This document shows, in pieces, positions 1-9,757 of a DNA stretch of 64,000 bases; within the stretch, counting starts at the first letter, position 1, and every line of letters starts with the position of its first letter. The position numbers and the translations under genes were made by a program. The notes below the pieces were generated by a model that made no database searches, was not told the origin of the DNA, and worked only from the letters and a program-made list of their open reading frames with translations. Source of the stretch: Calothrix parasitica NIES-267 (GTDB lineage: Bacteria > Cyanobacteriota > Cyanobacteriia > Cyanobacteriales > Nostocaceae); the NCBI RefSeq assembly GCF_002368095.1, contig NZ_AP018227.1:3131346-3195345 (forward strand), in the 5' to 3' direction.

Positions 1-372
1 AGCTTTGCGTAATTTCTTTAATCTCAAACCAAAAGCAATGTTATCCCACACATTGAGATGGTCAAACAAAGCATAACTTTGAAAAACAGTGTTGACAGGT
101 CTGCGATGAGGACGAACTTTAGCCATGGGACGACCTTGAATAAACACTGAACCCGCATCGGCTTTTTCAAAGCCAGCAATTAAGCGTAATACAGTAGTCT
201 TTCCACAACCAGAAGGGCCGAGAATACTAAAAAATTCTCCTTGTCTTACATCTAAATCTATCCCGTGCAATGCCGGTTCCTTGTTAAAAAATTTGTATAC
301 CTCAGACAGTTCAACATCGAGTGACTCGAAAGTAGTCATGTCCTCTTGCTGCTGGGTTATGGTTTGAGACAT
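1..372 (-). CDS. potA: Spermidine/putrescine-type ABC transporter ATP-binding protein, C-terminus beyond window
   Basis: Nucleotide-binding subunit of a polyamine-type ABC importer, acting on the inner face of the cytoplasmic membrane. The reading frame is open from an ATG at 372 down to base 1, giving the first 124 residues. Walker A is GPSGCGKTT at about residues 52-60. A Q-loop follows ([12 protein letters not shown]), as is characteristic of PotA/CysA-like ATPases. The signature motif, Walker B and the regulatory TOBE domain lie outside the window. A second in-frame ATG 11 codons downstream is an alternative start. The permease and binding-protein genes are not in view, so the substrate is inferred from the PotA-like N-terminus; a related importer ATPase such as an iron or thiosulfate type is possible. 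Confidence 0.85.
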   Translation of the reverse strand, partial: MSQTITQQQEDMTTFESLDVELSEVYKFFNKEPALHGIDLDVRQGEFFSILGPSGCGKTTVLRLIAGFEKADAGSVFIQGRPMAKVRPHRRPVNTVFQSYALFDHLNVWDNIAFGLRLKKLRKA

Positions 373-842
373 AGTTTTTGTTTAATCCGCGTAAAAGGTA
401 AGTATTTGCGCCATCATATGTAGCCTTGACAGCTAAGTATTATAAGCGCTTTGGTTTATTGTATACGTCAAAAACAATTTACCCGCCACTAAGCCTTGTT
501 TGTGAAGTATAAACTTAGTCCTAATGCTCTCTCGCGTTCTATTTATCGTTATTATGTCTTAAATTAATCCCCGGATTTATCCCTAGACTTGAGAATTTTA
601 GAACATCCTCGAATATGAAGTCACAATTTTTCCTTCTTCAGGTACAACTAAGATTAAAATTTAGCTATATAAAATCTAAAATAAATGCAGGCTTCTTACT
701 ATTTAGAATCAAGTAACGAATAATACATGAAAAGATAATATAATCTTCTAATAATCTTTTACTTAATTAATAGTCGTCTCCCGGTTTCTACGGAGACATA
801 AATGTATACAGACAATGTTATTTTCTCTACATTTTTTGTTTT
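373..842. other. Divergent intergenic region between potA and the PBP2 gene
   Basis: This is 470 bp of AT-rich DNA between two divergently transcribed genes, so it must hold both promoters. I see no ORF, RNA gene or clear operator. No convincing Shine-Dalgarno sequence precedes the PBP2 ATG. Confidence 0.6.
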
Positions 843-2672
843 ATGAGCTTATTACAATTTCCATCAATCGGCAATAAAAAAGAAGAACGTACCGTAGGAA
901 AAGGTTATCAATCAATATTCTTAATACTATTTACATTGTTCTTGACAAGTGGAATACTTAGCCGATTAGCATATCTACAAGTAGTCAAAGGAGAAAGCTT
1001 TAGTAAGCGAGCGGAAGAAAACCGTATTCGTTTGATTTTAAGACAGCCCGAACGAGGAAATGTTTTTGATAGAAACGGAAAACTTTTAGCTACAACTCGC
1101 TATCCTCATTCCGTATATTTATGGCCAATGGCTCATAAAGAAGATACATGGGAAACAGTAGCTCCGCGTTTATCTCAAATTCTCGGTACTCCTCAAGAAG
1201 AAATCCGAAAGAAACTTGAAGCTGCTGGGCCAAACTCTTCTTCTTTAATTAGAATTGCTCGCGATATTAATATTAAGCAAATAACAGCTTTACAAGAATA
1301 CGAAAACGAACTACCAGGTGTAGAAATCAACCGAGAAGCCGTTCGTTACTATCCTCACGGCGCACAATTAGCTCACGTACTCGGTTACACCCGCGAACTC
1401 ACCGCAGAACAATTAGCCAAGAAAAAGAAAGACGGCTACCGTCTCGGAGACGTAATCGGACAGATGGGTGTAGAGAGAGCATTTGAAACCACGTTAAGAG
1501 GAGAATGGGGCGGTCAGCAGGTAGAAGTTGACGGAAAAGGTCGTCCGCTCAAAGTATTAGGTGTAAAGCAAGCAAAACCCGGTCAAGATATTAATTTAAC
1601 CATAGACCTGGATTTACAAAAAGCTGCCTATAAAGCTTTACAAGGACGCACCGGAACAATTGTTGCATTAGACCCCAACAACGGCGGAATATTAGCAATG
1701 GTGTCCTATCCTGCATTTGATCCCAATGTATTTTCCAAACAAAACCCCAAACCCAAAGAGCTAGAAGCGATACTCTTAGGGAAAAAACATCCCATGCTCA
1801 ACCGTGCTTTCAGAGCTTATCCTCCAGCAAGTACATTTAAAGTAGTTACCATTGCAGCAGGTTTAGAATCGGGTAAATTTAATCCGAATACGGTACTACA
1901 AACTTATGGTTATCGAGTTTTTGGGGGACACCGGTTTAACGAATGGAACCATGCTGGATTTGGTCCTTTGAATTTTGCAGGAGCTTTAGCTTGGAGTAGC
2001 GACACATTCTTTTATCAAGTAGGTGCAAGAATCGGGGGTGAGCAACTAATCAAATGGACTAAAAAATTTGGATTTGGCTCGCAAACAGGTTCAGAATTTT
2101 CCTTCAGCGAATCCAGAGGATTTGTACCCGATAACGATTACCAACGAAAATTATGGAAGCGCGATTGGACAGTTGGGGATTCAGTGAATATGTCAATCGG
2201 TCAAGGAGCATTACTAGCCACACCCTTACAAGTCGCTAGAATGTTCGCTATCCCAGCAAACGGCGGTTATTTAGTAAAACCCCACGTTCTCAAAGACAAC
2301 GAAGAGAAGAAAAAATGGCGAGAAAACATCGGGATGAAGCCTTCAACCACAAAAATGATTCAAAGAGGATTGCGAGAAGTAATCACAGACGGTACGGCTA
2401 AATTAATGAACTCACCAACACTTCCCCCAAATGCGGGTAAAACCGGAACCGCAGAAGCATGGTTACCAAGTCGTGTCAAAGCAAATCATGCTTGGTATGG
2501 CGGATATGCGCCCTTAGACAAACCAGAAGTAGTTATATTAGGATTCGCCGAACATTCCGGAGGTGGTGGTGGTGCAATCGCCGCACCAATGGTAAAACAA
2601 GTTATGGAAGATTACTTCAGTCGTAAATATCCCGGTAAATATAAGAAAGCTGAAGCGAAGAAAGCTCAATAA
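843..2672 (+). CDS. mrdA: Penicillin-binding protein 2 (class B transpeptidase)
   Basis: Peptidoglycan DD-transpeptidase of the elongation machinery, anchored in the cytoplasmic membrane by one N-terminal helix (about residues 22-45) with the catalytic domain in the periplasm. An N-terminal dimerisation/pedestal region (about 50-240) includes the RGNVFDRNGKLLA motif usual for class B PBPs. The transpeptidase domain has the serine tetrad S330-T-F-K, the SSD triad at 385-387 (SxN equivalent) and K533-T-G. Length (609 aa) is normal for PBP2. PBP3/FtsI is the main alternative, but the spacing and the terminal KTG region favour PBP2. It looks monocistronic: the gene after it is on the opposite strand and period-7 repeats start just past the stop. 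Confidence 0.9.
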   Translation: MSLLQFPSIGNKKEERTVGKGYQSIFLILFTLFLTSGILSRLAYLQVVKGESFSKRAEENRIRLILRQPERGNVFDRNGKLLATTRYPHSVYLWPMAHKEDTWETVAPRLSQILGTPQEEIRKKLEAAGPNSSSLIRIARDINIKQITALQEYENELPGVEINREAVRYYPHGAQLAHVLGYTRELTAEQLAKKKKDGYRLGDVIGQMGVERAFETTLRGEWGGQQVEVDGKGRPLKVLGVKQAKPGQDINLTIDLDLQKAAYKALQGRTGTIVALDPNNGGILAMVSYPAFDPNVFSKQNPKPKELEAILLGKKHPMLNRAFRAYPPASTFKVVTIAAGLESGKFNPNTVLQTYGYRVFGGHRFNEWNHAGFGPLNFAGALAWSSDTFFYQVGARIGGEQLIKWTKKFGFGSQTGSEFSFSESRGFVPDNDYQRKLWKRDWTVGDSVNMSIGQGALLATPLQVARMFAIPANGGYLVKPHVLKDNEEKKKWRENIGMKPSTTKMIQRGLREVITDGTAKLMNSPTLPPNAGKTGTAEAWLPSRVKANHAWYGGYAPLDKPEVVILGFAEHSGGGGGAIAAPMVKQVMEDYFSRKYPGKYKKAEAKKAQ

Positions 2673-2675
2673 TAT

Positions 2676-2763
2676 TAATTGGGAATTGGTAATTGGTAAT
2701 TGGTAATTCTGGTAATGGGTGATTGGGGATTGTAAATTGGGATTAAGTAATTGGTAATTGAGT
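2676..2763. repeat. Period-7 short tandem repeats (AATTGGT/AATTGGG type)
   Basis: Degenerate heptamers such as AATTGGT and AATTGGG run in tandem directly after the PBP2 stop. A GGGAGCAAGATGCTCCC hairpin at about 2776-2792 follows, and the reverse-complement heptamer series (TTACCCA) is at 2822-2873. Such repeats are typical of heterocystous cyanobacterial intergenic DNA. Confidence 0.85.
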
Positions 2764-2871
2764 TTGATTGAAAAAGGGAGCAAGATGCTCCCACTACAAA
2801 TTTAAAACTTATAACTTCTAACTCATCACCTATTACCAATCACCAATTACCCATTACCCATTACCCATTAA

Positions 2872-3366
2872 TTATTCACATTCAAGAGAAGCGCGAGTAG
2901 AAATTCCGGTTTGGGAATTAACTCCACTTGCGGTTTCGCAAAGTTTTTTCACTTCTAAGCGGTCTAAAATTGCACCGCTAAAATCAGCACCGGTAACATC
3001 AACGTTACGGAACACAGTACGTAACATCATTGCATTCGTAAAAACTGCATCACTTAAATCGGAATTCTTAAAGCTTGATAAATAAGCGATACCATCGGTA
3101 AAATCAATACCGTGTAAATTTGAGCTTTCTAATAATGAACCGTTAAATACAGCACCGCGCATATCGGCATTACTGAAATTAGTATCTTCTAAACTCAAAG
3201 TGGCATATTCCTCTCCAACTAAACTTTGACCTGATAAATCTTTACCAGATAATTCATTACCAGCCGCACGAGAAATACTAGATGAACTCGCAGCTTCTGC
3301 GGACAAAGGATAGAAAAGCAGCGCAACAGCTAAGACAAAGCCAGTTAATACTTGCCAAAATTTCAT
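2872..3366 (-). CDS. Secreted (lumen/periplasm) pentapeptide-repeat protein
   Basis: Predicted exported pentapeptide-repeat protein of 164 aa. The first about 25 residues form a signal peptide ending in AEA-A, so the mature protein should lie in the periplasm or thylakoid lumen. The middle (about 38-140) is a run of A(D/N)LXX-type repeats (for example SNADMRGAVF, TGADFSGAIL), which fold as a right-handed quadrilateral beta-helix. Two cysteines in the C-terminal tail (about 142 and 163) could pair in a disulfide. Size, signal and the C-terminal Cys pair resemble the lumenal pentapeptide proteins shared with chloroplasts (TL15/TL17 type). The molecular function of that group is not settled. Single gene, convergent with PBP2. 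Confidence 0.8.
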   Translation of the reverse strand: MKFWQVLTGFVLAVALLFYPLSAEAASSSSISRAAGNELSGKDLSGQSLVGEEYATLSLEDTNFSNADMRGAVFNGSLLESSNLHGIDFTDGIAYLSSFKNSDLSDAVFTNAMMLRTVFRNVDVTGADFSGAILDRLEVKKLCETASGVNSQTGISTRASLECE

Positions 3367-3429
3367 AAGTTATCTCTAATCTTTTAGTTAATAAAACTCA
3401 ATACAACCATATTTAAGCATACTTAGCGA

Positions 3430-3610
3430 GTAAGAGAGGGGGAGATGGGGAGATGGGGAGATGAGGAGATGGGGAGATGGGGAGATGGGGAGACAAATAA
3501 AGTTAAGAGTAATGAGTAATGAGTAATGAGTTAGAAATTATTGATTACCCAATCCCCAATTCCCAATCCCCAATTACCCATTACCCATTACCTATTACCT
3601 ATTACCAATT
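3430..3610. repeat. Tandem short repeats: GGGGAGAT octamers, then GTAATGA and TTACCCA heptamers
   Basis: GGGGAGAT is repeated about seven times (3434-3492), followed by GAGTAAT units (3505-3532) and TTACCCA/TTACCTA units (3560-3607). There is no coding potential. The block separates the pentapeptide gene from gcvT. Confidence 0.85.
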
Positions 3611-3660
3611 AGTCGTAGGATATTTAAGTATGTTGTTGACTAGCAAAAGCGAAGTTGTTT

Positions 3661-4797
3661 GTGGCTAATAAAGAAGAAATCGCTTTAAATTTGGCGCGAA
3701 CGCCTTTATTTACGGTTGTACAAGAATTGAAAGCACGGTTGACCAGTTTTGGTGGTTGGGAAATGCCGGTGCAATTTTCTGGTATTGGTAAGGAACACGA
3801 GGCTGTTAGAACTAATGCTGGGATGTTCGATATTTCCCATATGGGAAAATTTACTTTGCAAGGTAAAAATTTAGTTGCTCAACTTCAGCGTCTGGTTCCT
3901 TCAGATTTGAGCCGTTTACAAGCAAATCAAGCTCAATACAGCGTTTTATTAAACTCTGAAGGTGGGATTATTGATGACATAATTTTTTATTATCAAGGCG
4001 AAGATAATACTGGCTTACAAAAAGGATTTATCATTGTTAACGCAGCAACCACGGCTAAGGATAAAGCATGGTTACTCGAACACCTCGATACTAAAGAGAT
4101 AGAATTTCAAGATTTATCTACAGAAAAAGTTTTATTGGCGATACAAGGTCCACTTGCCACTGAAATTTTACAGAAATTTGTGGAAGAAGATTTAACACCT
4201 GTTAAAGCATACGGTCATTTAGATGCGACAGTGCTTGGTCAACCTGCTTTTTTAGCTCGCACTGGTTACACCGGAGAAGATGGTTTCGAGGTAATGGTGG
4301 AACCTAGCGTGGGAATCGAACTTTGGCAAAAGTTGATTGAAGCGGGTGTAGTTCCTTGCGGATTAGGTGCGAGAGACACTTTAAGATTAGAAGCCGCAAT
4401 GGCTTTGTATGGACAAGATATTGATGACACCACTACTCCTTTAGAAGCTGGTTTAGGTTGGTTAGTTCATCTAGATTCCAAAGGTGATTTTATCGGACGT
4501 AAAGTATTAGAGCAGCAGAAAGCCAACGGGGTTCAACGCAAACTAGTACGCTTACAAATGCAAGGACGCAATATAGCCCGTCACGGCTATCCAATATTAT
4601 CCGCAGGTGAGAAAGTCGGAGAAATCACCAGCGGTACATTATCGCCAACACTCGGTTATCCCGTCGCTTTAGCATATGTACCTACAGAACTAGCAAAAGT
4701 TGATAACCAATTAGAAATTGAAATTCGCGGTAAAACCTACCCAGCAACTGTGGTCAAGCGTCCGTTTTATAAATCAACGAGTCGCGTCAGTAAATGA
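3661..4797 (+). CDS. gcvT: Glycine cleavage system T protein (aminomethyltransferase)
   Basis: Tetrahydrofolate-dependent T protein of the glycine cleavage complex. It releases ammonia from the aminomethyl-lipoyl group on GcvH and forms 5,10-methylene-THF, a photorespiratory step in cyanobacteria. The N-terminal folate-binding fold is clear (GGWEMPVQFSGIGKEHEAVR; FDISHMGKF), as is the C-terminal part (GTLSPTLGYPVALAYV). I chose the GTG at 3661, giving MANKEEIA; an in-frame TTG two codons upstream (3655) also gives an open frame, but that start gives MFVANKEEIA, which looks less natural. Length (378-380 aa) is normal. It heads the gcvT-gcvH-gcvP cluster; the gaps of about 130 and 180 bp are filled with heptamer repeats, so co-transcription is likely but not proven. 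Confidence 0.92.
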   Translation: MANKEEIALNLARTPLFTVVQELKARLTSFGGWEMPVQFSGIGKEHEAVRTNAGMFDISHMGKFTLQGKNLVAQLQRLVPSDLSRLQANQAQYSVLLNSEGGIIDDIIFYYQGEDNTGLQKGFIIVNAATTAKDKAWLLEHLDTKEIEFQDLSTEKVLLAIQGPLATEILQKFVEEDLTPVKAYGHLDATVLGQPAFLARTGYTGEDGFEVMVEPSVGIELWQKLIEAGVVPCGLGARDTLRLEAAMALYGQDIDDTTTPLEAGLGWLVHLDSKGDFIGRKVLEQQKANGVQRKLVRLQMQGRNIARHGYPILSAGEKVGEITSGTLSPTLGYPVALAYVPTELAKVDNQLEIEIRGKTYPATVVKRPFYKSTSRVSK

Positions 4798-4927
4798 ACA
4801 GTTATCAATTATCAATGAACAATGAATAACTGGTAATTGGTAATTCTTCCCCTCTCCCTCTCTTCCCTACTCTCAATCCAAAATCCAAAATCTAAAATCC
4901 AAAATCTAAAATAGAAAGGAGATAAAC

Positions 4928-5317
4928 ATGGCTTTTGAATATCCAGAAGATTTGAAATACTTAGATAGCCACGAATATGTACGTCTTGAAGGTGAGAATG
5001 CGACGATTGGAATTAGCGCTTTTGCTATTGACCAATTGGGAGATATTGTATTTTTGGAATTACCCGCAGTTGGTGACGCTATAACCAAGGGCGAAAGTTT
5101 TGGTACGGTTGAATCGGTAAAAGCTGTTGAAGATTTGAACTCACCTATAACCGGAACAGTTACTGAATGTAATGATGCAATGGTTGATTCTCCAGAAAAT
5201 TTGGCTGACGAACCATATGGAAAAGGATGGCTAATAAAAGTCAAAGTCGAAAACCCTAGCGATATTGATGACGCAATGAGCGCTTCGGAATATAGCTCTA
5301 AGGTTGAAGGGGGTTAG
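4928..5317 (+). CDS. gcvH: Glycine cleavage system H protein (lipoyl carrier)
   Basis: Small lipoylated shuttle protein that carries the aminomethyl group from GcvP to GcvT. The lipoyl-accepting lysine is K65 within [12 protein letters not shown]. Length (129 aa) is typical. A strong Shine-Dalgarno sequence (AAAGGAG) lies 7-8 bases before the ATG, one of the clearest in the window, which fits the high stoichiometry of H protein. AAAATCY heptamer repeats run right up to the ribosome site (about 4878-4915). Confidence 0.95.
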   Translation: MAFEYPEDLKYLDSHEYVRLEGENATIGISAFAIDQLGDIVFLELPAVGDAITKGESFGTVESVKAVEDLNSPITGTVTECNDAMVDSPENLADEPYGKGWLIKVKVENPSDIDDAMSASEYSSKVEGG

Positions 5318-5497
5318 AGGAGAGTAGCCAGTAGCAAGTAATGAATAATGAGTAATGAGTAATGAGTAATGATTCAATAGTTAAGAAGTCGAGATGAAGA
5401 ATCTTACTACTTACTACTTATTACTTACTACTTGCTACTTTTAACTGATAACTAACCACTATCGACGTTATTGTTGCAGAATATTAAGTAGTAACGT

Positions 5498-8416
5498 GTG
5501 GAGAGTAATCAGTTAGTGGTAATTTACGCCCCCCGTAACTCGTCTAATGATGAGCAAGTACTTGCATCTGAAGTTAATTCTGTAACTTCTTTTGCTCAAA
5601 GACATATCGGACCTAGTTCTGATGATGTCTCAAAGATGCTGAAGATTTTGGGTTTTGATAATCTTGAGCAGTTGATTGATAAAGCGGTTCCGCAAACGAT
5701 TCGCTCGGAAGGTAGTTTGAAATTACCCGAAGCGCAAAGCGAATATGCTGCACTAGCTACGTTGAAGGAAATTGCTGAGAAAAATCAAGTTTTTCGTTCG
5801 TTTATTGGTATGGGGTATTACGACTGTATTACTCCAGGGGTTATCCAACGAAATATTTTGGAAAATCCTGGCTGGTATACTGCCTATACTCCATATCAAC
5901 CGGAAATTGCTCAAGGAAGACTTGAAGCTTTGTTAAATTTCCAAACTTTGATTACCGATTTAACGGGTTTGGAAATTGCTAACGCTTCGCTACTTGATGA
6001 AGCTACCGCAGCAGCGGAAGCAATGAGTATGAGCTATGGTGTTTGCAAAAATAAGGCAGATACTTTCTTTGTTTCTCAAGAATGTCATCCCCAAACAATC
6101 GCCGTGTTGCAGACACGGGCAGAACCTTTGGGAATTAAGATTGTTGTTGGGAACCACAAAACTTTTGATTTTTCTCTGCCGATTTTTGGGGCTATTGTTC
6201 AATATCCCGCGACCGATGGCTCAATTTATGACTATGGCGATTTTGTCGCTCAAGTTCATGAATCGGGGGCTTTAGTAACTGTAGCTGCTGACCCACTGAG
6301 CTTAACTTTGTTAACTCCACCAGGGGAATTTGGTGCTGATATCGCTGTCGGTAGTACCCAACGTTTTGGTATTCCGTTGGGTTATGGAGGACCCCATGCA
6401 GCGTACTTTGCAACCAAGGAAAAGTATAAGCGTCAGGTTCCGGGACGAATTGTTGGTTTATCCAAGGATATTCAAGGTAAACCCGCTTTACGTTTAGCGT
6501 TGCAAACCCGCGAACAGCATATTAGACGCGAAAAAGCAACTAGTAATATTTGTACGGCGCAAGTATTATTAGCTGTGATGGCTAGTATGTATGCGGTTTA
6601 CCATGGACCGGATGGAATAAAGAAGATAGCTCAAAAAATTCATTCTTTAACTGCTAATTTAGCTGAAGGATTAAAGCAGCTTGATTACAGCATTGAAAAT
6701 GAATATTTCTTCGATACGCTGCGAGTTAATTTAGGAAAGCGCAGTAAAAAAGATATCTTAGAACGCTGTCAAACCAAAAAAATTAATCTTCGCATTTACG
6801 ATGATAATTCTTTGGGAATTTCCTTAGATGAAACCACTACCAAGGAAGATGTAGAAGATTTACTAGAAATTTTCTCTTGGCAGGAATTAAACCATCAAAA
6901 ATCCACTACAAACGCATCCGTTGCTGAAATCCAAAATCCAAAATTAGTTAGAAAGAGCGAATTTTTAACTCACCCCATCTTCAACCGCTACCATTCAGAA
7001 ACGGAATTATTGCGCTACCTACATCAACTTGAAGCCAAAGATTTATCGTTAACAACTTCGATGATTCCTTTGGGTTCTTGCACGATGAAGCTCAATGCTA
7101 CCGCCGAAATGATACCAGTAAGCTGGGCAGAGTTTGGAAAAATTCATCCGTTTGCTCCTTTGTCTCAAGTGCGCGGCTATTCGCTGCTATTTGAACAGCT
7201 GGAAAAATGGCTGGGAGAAATCACGGGTTTTGCAGGAATTTCTCTACAGCCCAACGCTGGCTCTCAAGGCGAATATGCAGGGCTTTTATCGATTCGGAGA
7301 TATCACGAAAGCCGTGGAGAAGCAAATCGCAATATCTGCTTAATTCCTACCTCAGCACACGGTACAAACCCCGCGAGTGCGGTAATGTGCGGGATGAAAG
7401 TTGTGGCTGTAGCTTGCGACTCGGAAGGTAACATTGATATCGAAGACCTGAAAGAGAAAACGCAGAAACACGCAGATAAGCTTGCTGCTTTGATGGTGAC
7501 ATACCCTTCCACTCACGGAGTATTTGAAGAGGGAATCAAAGAAATTTGTGAAGTTGTCCATACCCACGGTGGACAAGTTTATATGGACGGTGCAAATATG
7601 AATGCCCAGGTGGGTATTTGTCGTCCCGGTGATTTCGGTGCAGATGTATGTCACCTTAATCTACATAAAACCTTCTGTATACCCCACGGTGGTGGTGGTC
7701 CGGGGATGGGACCAATCGGAGTAGCTGCTCATTTAGTACCTTTCCTTCCCGGAAATCCCATAGCTGCTTCCTCAAATGGTTCAGTTTCTGCTGCACCTTG
7801 GGGTAGCGCTAGCATTTTGGTAATTTCCTGGATGTATATTGCCATGATGGGTGCTGATGGTTTAACTGAAGCCACCGAAGTAGCTATTCTTAATGCTAAT
7901 TACATGGCTAAAAGGTTAGAAAAACACTATCCCGTGCTGTATACCGGTAAAAATGGTTTAGTTGCTCACGAATGCATCTTGGATTTACGCTCCTTGAAGA
8001 AAACAGCGAATATCGAAATTGACGATATTGCTAAACGCTTGATGGATTACGGTTTTCACGCTCCTACGGTATCTTGGCCTGTAGCAGGTACAGTGATGGT
8101 GGAACCAACCGAAAGCGAATCTCTTGAGGAATTAGATAGATTCTGCGATGCAATGATTTCTATCCGAGAGGAAGTAGGAGAAATCGAAGCAGGTAAAGTG
8201 GATGCTCAAGACAACGTTTTGAAAAATGCACCCCACACCGCAGAAAGTTTAATTGTAGGTGAATGGAATCATCCTTACACCCGCGAACAAGCTGCATATC
8301 CAGCACCTTGGACGCGAGAATATAAATTCTGGGTTGCTGTAGGTCGCATTGATGCTGCTTTCGGTGACAGGAATTTAATTTGTTCTTGTCCCTCGATGGA
8401 GGAGTATTCGGAATAA
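5498..8416 (+). CDS. gcvP: Glycine dehydrogenase (decarboxylating), P protein
   Basis: PLP-dependent P protein of the glycine cleavage complex. It decarboxylates glycine and transfers the remaining aminomethyl group to lipoyl-GcvH. It is a single-chain (fused N and C half) form of 972 aa. The PLP-binding lysine is K724 in [16 protein letters not shown], followed by the glycine-rich loop. The N-terminal half carries the usual [10 protein letters not shown] motif near residue 34. Start: GTG at 5498 gives the longest frame; an in-frame GTG at 5516 (protein starting [10 protein letters not shown]) is at least as likely, because the MVxYAP start looks natural for cyanobacterial GcvP. Confidence 0.95.
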   Translation: MESNQLVVIYAPRNSSNDEQVLASEVNSVTSFAQRHIGPSSDDVSKMLKILGFDNLEQLIDKAVPQTIRSEGSLKLPEAQSEYAALATLKEIAEKNQVFRSFIGMGYYDCITPGVIQRNILENPGWYTAYTPYQPEIAQGRLEALLNFQTLITDLTGLEIANASLLDEATAAAEAMSMSYGVCKNKADTFFVSQECHPQTIAVLQTRAEPLGIKIVVGNHKTFDFSLPIFGAIVQYPATDGSIYDYGDFVAQVHESGALVTVAADPLSLTLLTPPGEFGADIAVGSTQRFGIPLGYGGPHAAYFATKEKYKRQVPGRIVGLSKDIQGKPALRLALQTREQHIRREKATSNICTAQVLLAVMASMYAVYHGPDGIKKIAQKIHSLTANLAEGLKQLDYSIENEYFFDTLRVNLGKRSKKDILERCQTKKINLRIYDDNSLGISLDETTTKEDVEDLLEIFSWQELNHQKSTTNASVAEIQNPKLVRKSEFLTHPIFNRYHSETELLRYLHQLEAKDLSLTTSMIPLGSCTMKLNATAEMIPVSWAEFGKIHPFAPLSQVRGYSLLFEQLEKWLGEITGFAGISLQPNAGSQGEYAGLLSIRRYHESRGEANRNICLIPTSAHGTNPASAVMCGMKVVAVACDSEGNIDIEDLKEKTQKHADKLAALMVTYPSTHGVFEEGIKEICEVVHTHGGQVYMDGANMNAQVGICRPGDFGADVCHLNLHKTFCIPHGGGGPGMGPIGVAAHLVPFLPGNPIAASSNGSVSAAPWGSASILVISWMYIAMMGADGLTEATEVAILNANYMAKRLEKHYPVLYTGKNGLVAHECILDLRSLKKTANIEIDDIAKRLMDYGFHAPTVSWPVAGTVMVEPTESESLEELDRFCDAMISIREEVGEIEAGKVDAQDNVLKNAPHTAESLIVGEWNHPYTREQAAYPAPWTREYKFWVAVGRIDAAFGDRNLICSCPSMEEYSE

Positions 8417-8444
8417 TTTGATTTCATAAAAACTAAAATGTAGA

Positions 8445-8470
8445 GACGTAGCATTGCTACGTCTTTTTTT
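8445..8470 (+). terminator. Rho-independent terminator after gcvP
   Basis: The hairpin GACGTAGC-ATT-GCTACGTC is followed by seven T residues, 28 bp past the gcvP stop. The stem is the same palindrome found in dispersed GGGAGACGTAGC repeats elsewhere in the window, so a mobile repeat seems to serve as the terminator. Confidence 0.8.
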
Positions 8471-8629
8471 GTAGGGTTGTAAAAATCTAGCTAATAACAA
8501 TAAATAAGCAAGATGCTCTCACTACAACAGGAATGGCCGCAACTGTAACAATACTCAGCCGGTGCGTGACACTGAAGACATTGTAACTACGTTCAGAATT
8601 GTTCAAAGTGTCACGTGCCTCGGCAATAA

Positions 8630-8840
8630 TACGGGAAGAAAATCTACACCCTCTGGGTTCCTTAGTTGCTCATGGGGGAAACCACGCCATTTGCTACAAC
8701 GCGCTTGTTCCCCTTCGGAGTTTGGGGGACGGAAACCGACACCCCCTTTCCTTGATTCACCGCGCAACGCAATGGCTCCCCAAGACCGCACTAACTCACC
8801 GTATTTTGCCTCCCCTACAAGAAAAATATGCCGATTGCGT
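8630..8840. repeat. Dispersed repeat block (copy 1)
   Basis: Shares with 15.88-16.10 kb the segments GGGGGAAACCACGCC, CTACAACG, AGTTTGGGGGACGGAAACCG and GGCTCCCCAAGACCGCA in the same order. The block is richer in G+C than its surroundings and its frames are open only by chance. Confidence 0.7.
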
Positions 8841-9406
8841 AAGTCCTATGCAAATCAAAACTCGTAGAATTACTCTTAGTTAATCTAATAACATTTCAAT
8901 AAATTCAAATAATAAGTTCAAAAGTAAGTATATTTAATCAGCATATTTATTAATAATTTTCTAGCGTTAATTACTCAATCAAATACTTAGCTTTCAAATA
9001 AATATTTTTAATCACAAAGTGTTTCAAATAATAGTATAAATATCTAAGTATATTATTTATGTAATATCTAAATGCCTATATCTATATTATGAAATATAGT
9101 TTTATATCTACTAAAAATACATTAAGCCTTGTATAGCAGGCTTTTTGGCATTAAAGTACATAAATACTTATTAAATTAAAAACTTTTAAACAAGTTAAAT
9201 TTCCTAAACCTTTAAGAAAAAATAATAAATAAAATACATCAACAATAAAACACAAAAAAATAATAATAAAAGTTGATTTATTTATTCAAATGTTCTCAGA
9301 CATACAAGCAAAAGCCTATTCCATCTGATAGATTTAGTTCAGATAGCTCAAGGAAGGGATTGAACGACAAAGCCTGATGATAAGCAGTAAATCTTTAGAG
9401 CGAATG

Positions 9407-9463
9407 ACTCCGCATAACGTTAGAAAAATTGGTTTGAATTATGCAATCGGAGAGGGAAGGAGT
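9407..9463 (+). ncRNA. Possible structured leader upstream of the porin gene
   Basis: Complementary arms ACTCC-GCATAA (9407-9417) and TTATGC...GGAGT (9439-9444 and 9459-9463) would form a stem with an asymmetric internal loop, about 290 bp before the porin ATG. This is inferred from pairing alone; no known RNA family is recognised. Confidence 0.3.
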
Positions 9464-9757
9464 CCAAATTTATTAAAGGTTAATACTGTATTAGGCAGAG
9501 TTCCTGTATTCGTAATTTAGCAAAAGAAGTAAGAAGTATCAAGAATACTATCTAATAGTTTTTTGAGGACTATTGCATTTACCAATCTCTCTATTTGTTA
9601 ACTCAATATCTTTTAAAGATAGTGATTTTATACGAACGAGAATTTGTAATTTAGCAGTAACTTCTTAGCTGATTACTGATGCTACGGTTCCCATGTGAGA
9701 TATCAACCTGAACGTGAAACTTCCCCAAATTCCAATAGTGTGAGGAGACAAGTTAAC

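Larger units (their letters stand above)
8417..9757. other. 1.34-kb intergenic region between gcvP and the porin gene
   Basis: Three parts are visible. The gcvP terminator and a repeat block with GGGGGAAACCACGCC and TTTGGGGGACGGAAACCGACACCCCC motifs occupy 8445-8880; the same block recurs at 15.9 kb. A very AT-rich stretch without ORFs covers 8880-9290. A more balanced stretch (9290-9757) should be the porin promoter and leader and contains complementary arms (see separate entry). Short ORFs in the repeat block look like artefacts. Confidence 0.6.

Noticed and set aside
3430..3610. CRISPR-like appearance of regularly spaced repeats
   Set aside because: Units are 7-8 bp without spacers; this is simple tandem repetition. 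No cas genes are present.
4906..5244. Antisense ORF across gcvH, and similar shadows across gcvP, serA, panB and prmA
   Set aside because: They mirror strongly coding sense frames and have no signals of their own.
8562..8883. Two overlapping plus-strand ORFs of about 100 codons and a minus-strand one
   Set aside because: They lie inside a dispersed repeat block and read repeat motifs in several frames; no ribosome site or protein family.
9695..9757. Upstream in-frame start for the porin gene
   Set aside because: It would put 21 charged residues before a clear signal peptide, while the ATG at 9758 has a good ribosome site.
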